Source: Procambarus clarkii
Lineage: Eukaryota; Arthropoda; Malacostraca; Decapoda; Cambaridae
Length of the DNA: 64,000 bases
Assembly: GCF_040958095.1 (NCBI RefSeq)
Contig: NC_091220.1
Span: forward strand, 342,042-406,041
Reading direction: 5' to 3'
Below, in pieces: positions 39,201 through 47,875 of this stretch. Within the stretch, counting starts at the first letter, position 1; each line of letters starts with the position of its first letter. Both the position numbers and the translations under genes were made by a program. The notes beneath the pieces were generated by a model. It was not told the origin of the DNA, made no database searches, and saw only the letters and a program-made list of their open reading frames with translations.

Positions 39201-42200
39201 CGGCTGAAACGTCGATATATGCAATAAAAACCGAACTTCTCCCCTTTTCAATATCTTACTCAGTATTTTAACGAGAAACAAATAGATGATTGAAAATGAA
39301 GTATTTAAGGTTATTATCTAATCAATTATGTGTTTGCATCATTTTTGTCGTATATAAAACCCATGGACTGAAAATTCACAAAAACGTGGAAAACGGCAAA
39401 ATATTGCCTAATTCGATGATATTTTGTTTAAATCACATGAAGGAAAAGGAGATGATAAACGTCAAAATATTGCTATATTCGATGATTTTTCGTACGAAAC
39501 AAAATGCAAGAAAACTTGCTTAAAATGCAATATTAAGCGAAATTCTGAGATTTGAAGGCCAAATCACATATCGTGATACTACATGAAATAGTATCGAAAT
39601 ATTGGTAAAAATGAATATATTTACGTAATATCAAACTACATGAAAAACGTGAAAAAAGTCACTATATAACCATATTTGAGGATTTTAACTTCAAATCATA
39701 AAGCGAGGTTTCGTATTATTTAGATCCAAGAAAAGACATATGACAATGTTGTTTCCAATACAAATGATAAAAAACAATGTGTTTTCATTAGAATTAACTA
39801 TAATGTTCTTGATTTTCCTTTTATATTAACGATGGAAGATGTACACGTAAAACCGCTCTAATCCGGCTGAAACGTCGATATATGCAATAAAAACCGAACT
39901 TCTCCCTTTTTCAATATCTTACTCAGTATTTTAACGAGAAACAAATAGATGATTGAAAATGAAGTATTTAAGGTTATTATCTAATCAATTATGTGTTTGC
40001 ATCATTTTTATCGTATATATATGAATTAAAACCCATGGACTGAAAATTCACAAAAACGTGGAAAACGGCAAAATATTGCCTAATTCGATGATATTTTGTT
40101 TAAATCACATGAAGGAAAAGGAGATGATAAACGTCAAAATATTGCTATATTCGATGACTTTTCGTACGAAACAAAATGCAAGAAAACTTGCTTAAAATGC
40201 AATATTAAGCGAAATTCTGAGATTTGAAGGCCAAATCACATATCGTGATACTACATGAAATAGTATCGAAATATTGGTAAAAATGTATATATTTACGTAA
40301 TATCAAACTACATGAAAAACGTGAAAAAATTCACTATATAACCATATTTGAGGATTTTAACTTCAAATCATAGAGCGAGGTTTCGTATTATTTAGATCCA
40401 AGAAAAGACATATGACAATGTTGTTTCCAATACAAATGATAAAAAACAATGTGTTTTCATTAGAATTAACTATAATGTTCTTGATCTTCCTTTTATATTA
40501 ACGATGGAAGATGTACACGTAAAACCGCTCTAATCCGGCTGAAACGTCGATATATGCAATAAAAACCGAACTTCTCCCCTTTTCAATATCTTACTCAGTA
40601 TTTTAACGAGAAACAAATAGATGATTGAAAATGAAGTATTTAAGGTTATTATCTAATCAATTATGTGTTTGCATCATTTTTATCGTATATATATGAATTA
40701 AAACCCATGGACTGAAAATTCACAAAAACGTGGAAAACGGCAAAATATTGCCTAATTCGATGATATTTTGTTTAAATCACATGAAGGAAAAGGAGATGAT
40801 AAACGTCAAAATATTGCTATATTCGATGACTTTTCGTACGAAACAAAATGCAAGAAAACTTGCTTAAAATGCAATATTAAGCGAAATTCTGAGATTTGAA
40901 GGCCAAATCACATATCGTGATACTACATGAAATAGTATCGAAATATTGGTAAAAATGTATATATTTACGTAATATCAAACTACATGAAAAACGTGAAAAA
41001 ATTCACTATATAACCATATTTGAGGATTTTAACTTCAAATCATAGAGCGAGGTTTCGTATTATTTAGATCCAAGAAAAGACATATGACAATGTTGTTTCC
41101 AATACAAATGATAAAAAACAATGTGTTTTCATTAGAATTAACTATAATGTTCTTGATTTTCCTTTTATATTAACGATGGAAGATGTACACGTAAAACCGC
41201 TCTAATCCGGCTGAAACGTCGATATATGCAATAAAAACCGAACTTCTCCCCTTTTCAATATCTTACTCAGTATTTTAACGAGAAACAAATAGATGATTGA
41301 AAATGAAGTATTTAAGGTTATTATCTAATCAATTATGTGTTTGCATCATTTTTATCGTATATATATGAATTAAAACCCATGGACTGAAAATTCACAAAAA
41401 CGTGGAAAACGGCAAAATATTGCCTAATTCGATGATATTTTGTTTAAATCACATGAAGGAAAAGGAGATGATAAACGTCAAAATATTGCTATATTCGATG
41501 ATTTTTCGTACGAAACAAAATGCAAGAAAACTTGCTTAAAATGCAATATTAAGCGAAATTCTAAGATTTGAAGGCCAAATCACATATCGTGATACTACAT
41601 GAAATTAGTATCGAAATATTGGTAAAAATGTATATATTTACGTAATATCAAACTACATGAAAAACGTGAAAAAATTCACTATATAACCATATTTGAGGAT
41701 TTTAACTTCAAATCATAGAGCGAGGTTTCGTATTATTTAGATCCAAGAAAAGACATGACAATGTTGTTTCCAATACAAATGATAAAAAACAATGTGTTTT
41801 CATTAGAATTAACTATAATGTTTTTGATTTTCCTTTTATTTTAACGATGGAAGATGTACACGTAAAACCGCTCTAATCCGGCTGAAACGTCGATATATGC
41901 AATAAAAACCGAACTTCTCCCCTTTTCAATATCTTACTCAGTATTTTAACGAGAAACAAATAGATGATTGAAAATGAAGTATTTAAGGTTATTATCTAAT
42001 CACTTATGTGTTTGCATCATTTTTATCGTATATATATGAATTAAAACCCATGGACTGAAAATTCACAAAAACGTGGAAAACGGCAAAATATTGCCTAATT
42101 CGATGATATTTTGTTTAAATCACATGAAGGAAAAGGAGATGATAAACGTCAAAATATTGCTATATACGATGATTTTTCGTACGAAACAAAATGCAAGAAA

Positions 42201-42307
42201 ACTTGCTTAAAATGCAATATTAAGCGAAATTCTGAGATTTGAAGGCCAAATCACATATCGTTATACTACATGAAATAGTATCGAAATATTGGTAAAAATG
42301 AATATAT

Positions 42308-42311
42308 TTAC
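42308..42311. repeat. Target-site duplication TTAC, left of element C
   Basis: TTAC here and at 49883-49886, at the same monomer position as the duplication around solo LTR B. Confidence 0.8.
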
Positions 42312-44365
42312 TGTTATGATCTCAGCCTGCAGGAGAAACGAGTCTCCCTTCTTGAGAGTTATTCAGCAAGCCTGACCCGATTAGAAGGTCTAGCAGAAAT
42401 TGAGGTAATAACGCATATGTAAAATAGTTGCTTGGATATGTGTAACAGTTCGAGATTATGGGCAATGCAGAAGAAAATAGATAAATGACTGGCTAGGAGA
42501 TGTGGACATTTTGCTGGAGGCGTGAGGCTCGCTTCTGGAGGACCTTGACCTCACTTGAGTGCCAGACATCGCAGGGGGAAGCCGCGCTCCGTTTGAGCTC
42601 CCATCAGAAGGGAGCTGATATATCTCGAGGAGAAGAGAAGTGTGTAGACGTGCCAGCTGTGGAACCGAGCTGGGAACGTTGTGGTCTCAAGTCCTGGTCG
42701 AAGAAGAGAGTATCAAGCCGGCCAGAGACATTATTGTGGGCCGTGGGAGCGCCCTGACCAGACGCCGTCAGAGGGAAAGCGCCCTCGATCAGTTAATCTG
42801 TGGTAAGCACGAGATACGCCAGTTCATAGTGATTGCTTGTAGTTGGTCGTGTGCCCAGCGACAGTAGCAATGTTTATTTATAGGTTAGACATGTTTTAAT
42901 AAGGCAGAAGGCCTGAGATAGGAGAGTGAAGAGGGAGGAGCACGGAGCGACGTCCGTCCACTCTGAGCTCTGACGGACGACTGAGGGAGCCCGGCTCCGG
43001 ATGGAGGAAGACCCTCCCAGCGAGTGAGGACCGCCGCCAGGCGAGGTGGAGTATGGACCCGCCCAAAACGGGGGAGTCCACTCTCACTGTATGTAGAGAA
43101 CAGATAGAGGTTTGAGGCAAGCATATTGTGTGGTTATTTTTGTTTATGTGTTAAAGGGGAACATTTTATTGGAGTGTCGATGGGTTGCAGGTTTGTTCTT
43201 TGGGGAAGAAGTTGCTGAGAACTTCGAAGCCAGCAGATGATGTAGCTGATGAGACTCCAAGGTAGTGGAGCAGAGGACCTCGAGCTGTGAGGAGAAGCAG
43301 CAGTGAAGAGGAGTGTCACGTGCTTCTGTAGAGGTGGTGTAGCAGCCAAGAGAGCTGTGGAAGAACCTAACAGAAGGGTGAAGCACCGTAGTTGCACAAG
43401 GAAACTTCATGATAGCAGCCTGGAGGAGCTGCAGAGGATCCTGGTAGTGAAGCCCGGAAGAACCTAAGGATATTAGGGTTGTGAACTTCCAGAGGTGGAA
43501 GGGGAAGTTCTGGTGGATTACTTGTAGGGAGTTGATAGTGTTTGGTTGTCAGTAGCGTGCAAGACGCAGTGAGAGGTGAGTGACTGTTGGCATTCTTATG
43601 TCAAGGAGTGATTTATTCTGAAGCTTAGAGTTGCAGTCGTAGGCTTGATTACCTACAGATGTATGTGCTCGAGGACTGACAGTGATCGATTAATCATTGT
43701 TGTGTATCAATGAACATTTATACTGGTATATGTTATTGCATTCAAATGCTGATTTTCTATATATACATTATCTTGCTGATAGTGCAACAGTGTGTAGGCT
43801 TGACCAACTTGAGGAGGTTAATAGTATCAGGTGGTGAACCAGGAGTTGGGATACCACTTGATAAGCTGATAATAGAGTTCTGATGGTATTGGAGTGCAGC
43901 CTGATTGTGATATTATAGAGTATAGGATTCATCATTATTATATGTGTGTATGTATCGTGTATGTGCTTTGTTCAGTAAATGTGTCACAATTTGCTGGTGT
44001 TTGCCCTTGTCCTAGTGAGGCTTCCCAGGAGGTAGTAAAGAAGGAGAGAGAGAGAGAAAGAACCATGAACCACTGCTGTGGACAGGGTAGGAGGTAATAC
44101 TAGTAAGTCATAGGGGGATTGAGGAGATCATATCTTATCTAAGGAGAGAGTGGGGAGTCACAGCGGCTCGAGTGGGTGTGTGCACGTGACAACGAGGCTA
44201 AGTGTTGGAGCCGCATCCCCTAAACGTGTGACGTTGAGCCCCTCTCCAAGAGCCAGAAGCGCCAGGGGTGATCTCCTAGTATAAGCACTCTACCGAGTTG
44301 TGGGTTGGGTTGTCCGTAGAGAAGGATCAACGACGACAACACCAACCAACCCACAGTCTATAAGA
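42312..44365 (+). repeat. 5' LTR of element C
   Basis: 2054 bp, TGTTATGATCTC to CTATAAGA. The ends are an imperfect inverted repeat (TGTTAT / ATAAGA) with terminal GA instead of CA. It lacks 6 bp found in the 3' LTR and in B (GGGAGCTGATAT versus GGGAACCCCTAGTGATAT). Contains the GA microsatellite (about 44042-44059) and a TCTATATATACATT stretch (about 43756). No AATAAA was seen on the sense strand, so the polyadenylation signal is unclear. Confidence 0.93.
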
Positions 44366-44368
44366 AAT

Positions 44369-44387
44369 TGGGGGCCTGTGTCCGGGA
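44369..44387 (+). other. Primer-binding site of element C, tRNA-Pro-like
   Basis: TGGGGGC-CTGT-GTCCGGGA, starting three bases after the LTR. It matches both arms of the retroviral tRNA-Pro site TGGGGGC-TC-GTCCGGGA, with CTGT in place of the central TC. Identical to the site in element A. Confidence 0.75.
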
Positions 44388-44500
44388 GAGTGAACTGACA
44401 CACCCACACCCTGTCCAAGAGTGGATTTGTACACCCTTGCTGAGATAAACTGTGTGACCGCAGGTGTATATTCTCTCTTGGGAAGACTCACAGGACAAAG

Positions 44501-47500
44501 ATGGATAAGGTGCAAGCGTTTGTGGAGTCAGGCAAGCCTGAGGACTTGGAAGGTTGCACGAGGGATCAATTGAAACAGATAGCAGAAAAATGTGGCATCA
44601 GGTTGAAAGCATCTAAAGTAGCTGGGATGAAGGATGAGATCCTGAGGCAGTTGAGAGCCAGAAGTGAAGCGGCAGAACAAGGAGCCCAGGAAGGAGCTGA
44701 AAGTAGAAAGGAGGATGATGGGCAGGATGACGTGAGATCCCAGGGATCGAGTAGGAGCAGCAAGAGTAGCCGCAGTAGTAGGAGTAGCCGAAATAGGAGC
44801 TTGGAGAGATTCCAGTTAGAGCTCCAGATCCAACAACAGCGTGAGGAGAGACAGTTCCAGCTGGAAAAGATGAAATTAGAACTCCAGATGAAAAATGAAG
44901 CAGAGAAGGAAAAAGAAAAAACCAGACTGGAAATAGAAAAAGAGAAAGCAAGACTAGAGGTGGAGAAAGAAAAAGAGAAAACCAGAGTAAGAGAACTGGA
45001 GTTGGAACAGGAGAAAGAAAAAGAGAAAACCAGAGTAAGGGAACTGGAGTTGGAACAGGAGAAAGAAAAAGAGAAAACCAGAGTAAGGGAACTGGAGTTG
45101 GAACAGGAGAAAGAAAAAGCCCAAGTCGAAAAAGAAAAAGAGAGAACAAAACAAATGCAGATAGAAGCGAATAGAACCTTGGCTGAGCAAAGGATTGAAC
45201 ATGGGTTGCCAGAGAGCACCACCCAGGTATCACACCCACCAGATGTTAGGGTTAGGGAGAAGGACATTCCCTTGTTTGTTCCCGAAGAGGCAGAGAGCTT
45301 TTTCGAGCACTTTGAAAAAGTAGCCAGCATCAAGGAGTGGCCACAGGAGGAATGGGCCCAGCTGGTCCAGTTAAGATTGACCGGTGCAGCCAGGGAGGCA
45401 TACACCCAATTGTCACTGGAAGAGTGCCAGGATTACGCCACAGTAAAGAGCAGCATATTGCGCTCGTTTCAGTTAACCCCAGAAGCTTATAGGAAGCGCT
45501 TCAGAGAGATGATCAAAGTTGGAGCATGTACGTTTGCTGAGACAGCAAGAGATCTGGAAAGACGATTCCAGAAGTGGATTGAGGCTGCTGGAGTTGGATC
45601 TTACGCTGACCTGAAGCAACTGATGGTCATGGAGAAGTTCTTGGAGATGATGCATCCCGAAACAAAGTTCAAGATCCAAGAAGCAGGGATAATGGAGGTG
45701 AAAGATGCCGCAGATAGGGCAGATATGATTACTGAAGCATACAAGAGCTTGAGGGAGAACAGAGTGCAGAATGAGGTGAGACGCAGCAATGGCAGATCCA
45801 ATGGAGTCTGGGGAGGAAGAAATTATGAAAGACCCAGAAGAGTTTGGGGTGAGAAAAATTTTGATAAATGGGCAGATAAAAGTAAGTACCCTAAAACTCA
45901 GAAGAGTAGGTCGCGCACTTCGTCTGAAAGTGAAGATGGAGGAGCTAAACGAGAAACTAATCGTGATCCAGGGAATCAAGAATCCAGTAAAGCTCCACAG
46001 AGTACGAGTAGTACGTCTGGCCCGAGGAACTCTCATGTGAGTGGGCAGAGTCAGAGCTACTCTGGTACGTATAGGAGAGATTTCTCCCAGATGAGATGTT
46101 ACAATTGTAACGGATTGGGTCACGTGATGCGATATTGTCGGCAGGGCAAGAGAGTTGTGACCCTGGCCATGTGTGACCCCCGAGGTAAATATACTAATGT
46201 GTTCCAAGACAAACCACAGAGAGCGAACTTAGTGAACGAGAGGTATAGGCCGTTCATGAGCAAAGGTTGGATCAGTATAAGAGGCCAACCTGAGGTAGAA
46301 GTTGGTATCTTAAGAGATACCGGAGCTAATCAGAGCTTGATTGCGAGAAGCCTGATTGGGAATGATCGACGGTTAGCTGGCAGTGGGAAGATGAAAGTAT
46401 ATGGGTTATTGTCGGAGAGTGACATGCCCGTATGTGCTGTCCAGCTAAGGTCGGAATATGTGTCGGCGGAGGTGATGTTGGGAGTGTGCCCCGACATACC
46501 TGTTCCAGGAGTCCAAGTGATCCTGGGGAATGACTTGTGCGGGACAAGGGTGTTGCCGAGAGTCGTAGCGGAGACTGTGCCAGAGGAGTGCCCAGAAGGC
46601 CACTGCACGGGTGGGACACCTGAGAGTGTGAACCTGACTGACATCCGAGGAGATGAGTCAGGAGACCGCCAAGCCATTGAAAACCCTGTCTCGGTAGTGA
46701 CGAAGGCAGAGGTGGCCGACGAGGAAGACACTGGAGAAGGTGAGACAGTGTCGATTCAGCCGGTGGAAGATATCGACGTAGATATAGCGTGGCTGTTTGA
46801 TGAAGGGCCAGCCCAGGAAAATGAAGTCTCGGTGAGGTCAAAAGTGAAGATGGCCCAGCCGAAGAAGAATCATGTGAAGAGAGCGGACCTGAGTAGAGCC
46901 CAGACTGCTGAAACTAAGAGTCGGAAGGTGAATGCAACTGTGCTGAGTAGGAATGAGGAAAGATGTGGACAGACTGAGGACGGGAATAGAGCGTCAAGTG
47001 GTCCACGAGCACAGAGGCATATGGATAGTGGAGTTAAGTTGTTTGAGATGTCAGGAGTTGACATGTTCCACAGGAAACGTGAAGAAAAGATAGTGAAGAA
47101 GAGTAATAGCCGAGAAAATGAAAGGAGAAGAGACAGTATGTGTGGAGAGATGCTTACGAGCACACAAGGAGAGGTAAAGCGACATGTACGGTCGAGTGCT
47201 GTTGGATGTAGCACAGCGCTCGGAGAAACTTTTAGGGAAAGAAGAAGAGTTGAAGGAGAAGAAATGGAGTTGTATAGAGGTGAAAAGTGTGGGAAGAGGA
47301 AGATGATACAAGCATGGAGGAATAGAGGAAAGCCGAGGACTCGGTGGGAGTCGAACAGGATGAGGTCTCAGATAAATGAGGAGACGAAAAGGAGGAGCGT
47401 CGGTGAAGACGATGGAGTGAAGTATGATGACAGGAGACGAAAGTATAATGGCAGTAGATGGAAGAGTGAAGACGACAGAGGAGGTACAGACAGTAGATGT

Positions 47501-47551
47501 CTGACTCTGGACGTGAAGAGAAGACGAGGAAACGGAGGGTGGAGACAGTAA
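44501..47551 (+). CDS. Gag-protease polyprotein of element C (1016 aa)
   Basis: Gag fused in one frame to protease, starting at MDKVQAF. Parts seen: SAP-like N-terminal segment (about 10-52), Ser/Arg patch (82-100), long Glu/Lys coiled coil (about 104-235), SCAN/capsid-like helical domain (about 253-415), basic linker, CX2CX4HX4C zinc knuckle (C533, C536, H541, C546), retropepsin with DTGA (D606) and ILGND (674-678), and a charged, basic C-terminal tail (about 690-1016) with no recognised fold. The coiled coil holds three tandem 48-bp units absent from element A, which accounts for most of the 38-residue length difference. Both copies keep the frame open, with length changes in multiples of three. 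Gag would form particles and package RNA; the protease would cleave it. Reverse transcriptase and integrase would have to come from another element. Confidence 0.9.
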   Translation: MDKVQAFVESGKPEDLEGCTRDQLKQIAEKCGIRLKASKVAGMKDEILRQLRARSEAAEQGAQEGAESRKEDDGQDDVRSQGSSRSSKSSRSSRSSRNRSLERFQLELQIQQQREERQFQLEKMKLELQMKNEAEKEKEKTRLEIEKEKARLEVEKEKEKTRVRELELEQEKEKEKTRVRELELEQEKEKEKTRVRELELEQEKEKAQVEKEKERTKQMQIEANRTLAEQRIEHGLPESTTQVSHPPDVRVREKDIPLFVPEEAESFFEHFEKVASIKEWPQEEWAQLVQLRLTGAAREAYTQLSLEECQDYATVKSSILRSFQLTPEAYRKRFREMIKVGACTFAETARDLERRFQKWIEAAGVGSYADLKQLMVMEKFLEMMHPETKFKIQEAGIMEVKDAADRADMITEAYKSLRENRVQNEVRRSNGRSNGVWGGRNYERPRRVWGEKNFDKWADKSKYPKTQKSRSRTSSESEDGGAKRETNRDPGNQESSKAPQSTSSTSGPRNSHVSGQSQSYSGTYRRDFSQMRCYNCNGLGHVMRYCRQGKRVVTLAMCDPRGKYTNVFQDKPQRANLVNERYRPFMSKGWISIRGQPEVEVGILRDTGANQSLIARSLIGNDRRLAGSGKMKVYGLLSESDMPVCAVQLRSEYVSAEVMLGVCPDIPVPGVQVILGNDLCGTRVLPRVVAETVPEECPEGHCTGGTPESVNLTDIRGDESGDRQAIENPVSVVTKAEVADEEDTGEGETVSIQPVEDIDVDIAWLFDEGPAQENEVSVRSKVKMAQPKKNHVKRADLSRAQTAETKSRKVNATVLSRNEERCGQTEDGNRASSGPRAQRHMDSGVKLFEMSGVDMFHRKREEKIVKKSNSRENERRRDSMCGEMLTSTQGEVKRHVRSSAVGCSTALGETFRERRRVEGEEMELYRGEKCGKRKMIQAWRNRGKPRTRWESNRMRSQINEETKRRSVGEDDGVKYDDRRRKYNGSRWKSEDDRGGTDSRCLTLDVKRRRGNGGWRQ
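44963..45106 (+). repeat. Three tandem 48-bp units inside gag
   Basis: Units start at 44963, 45011 and 45059, each beginning GAGAAAGAAAAAGAG and encoding the 16-residue block EKEKEKTRVRELELEQ (the opening codon is GTGGAG in the first). They lengthen the coiled coil in frame. Element A has no such units there and instead repeats a 21-bp block (about 10482-10541). Confidence 0.92.
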
Positions 47552-47693
47552 GTAGAGTGGACCAAGGGAGTGCAGGCGTCCAAAGAGGACAGCCTAGCTA
47601 AGAGGTGTCAGAGAAGTCAAATCGTTTGTGAGAAGATCATATTTCTGGCGAGTTGTGAGCCAGATGTTGCAAGGAGCAACGAACTAGTTGTAG
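47552..47693 (+). other. Non-coding spacer after Gag-Pro in element C
   Basis: 142 bp between the Gag-Pro stop and the open part of the pol remnant. The Gag frame stays open for a further 50 or so codons after its TAA, ending at the TAA near 47711. This might be decayed pol sequence or a former part of the ORF. I see no domain in it. The equivalent in element A is 7923-8064. Confidence 0.4.
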
Positions 47694-47798
47694 ACTCCTA
47701 CGGGAGTATGTAAACAGACTAACCGGTCGAACCAATCGGTTGAAGAACGAGACAGTGTAGTGGCGGATGTATTATCCCGAGCTTTGCCACTGGAATAA
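47694..47798 (+). pseudogene. Pol remnant with RNase H-terminal motif, element C
   Basis: 34 open codons between TAG at 47691 and TAA at 47796, in a different frame from Gag-Pro. It contains VVADVLSRA (VVADVLSR is encoded from 47757), resembling the end of RNase H in Ty3/gypsy Pol, and stops eight bases or so before the purine tract. The counterpart in element A (7922-7818) has the same ending. It has no nearby start codon and cannot be a functional enzyme. Whether the rest of pol was deleted from this lineage, or pol in the parent ended with RNase H here, cannot be settled from this window. Confidence 0.6.
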
Positions 47799-47875
47799 CT
47801 CTCAAAAATAAGGGGAGGGGAGTGTTATGATCTCAGCCTGCAGGAGAAACGAGTCTCCCTTCTTGAGAGTTATTC
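47793..47875 (+). other. 13-bp perfect inverted repeat spanning the 3' LTR junction, element C
   Basis: GAATAACTCTCAA at 47793-47805 and its exact reverse complement TTGAGAGTTATTC at 47863-47875 enclose the purine tract and the first 40 bases of the LTR. A smaller pair (GGAGA / TCTCC, loop AACGAG) lies nested inside. Element A has the same arrangement (7741-7753 and 7811-7823). The right arm is in every LTR; the left arm is only in the internal region. Confidence 0.8.
47804..47822 (+). other. Polypurine tract of element C
   Basis: AAAAATAAGGGGAGGGGAG directly before TGTTATG of the 3' LTR, identical to that of element A; the standard place for plus-strand priming. Confidence 0.9.

Larger units (their letters stand above)
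36267..42311 (+). repeat. Satellite array, right subfamily, segment 4 (nine monomers)
   Basis: 6045 bp between solo LTR B and element C, equal to nine monomers, so both insertions sit at the same monomer phase. Monomers of two classes are interleaved: one with GACGGAAAATTC, AACGTTAAAATATTGCTAAATTCG and CGAAGCAAAATG (near 37360 and 38705), and one with GACTG, TTTGTCG and TTAAGCG. One unit (about 39350) has lost 8 bases in TATATAAAACCC. Two adjacent monomers share CGATGACTTTTCG (40153 and 40825), a recent single-unit duplication. Confidence 0.96.

Noticed and set aside
39290-39523. 77-codon ORF in a satellite monomer
   Set aside because: It exists only because that monomer lost 8 bases near 39350; neighbouring monomers do not keep the frame.
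44566-47311. Minus-strand frames opposite gag of element C (for example 44566-45405, 45473-46207)
   Set aside because: Antisense shadows of Gag-Pro with low-complexity Ser/Phe repeats.
44366-47822. Reverse transcriptase (YxDD) or integrase (HHCC, DDE) domain in the interior
   Set aside because: No such motif was seen in the Gag-Pro ORF or the short stretch after it; only the VADVLSR end motif is present.
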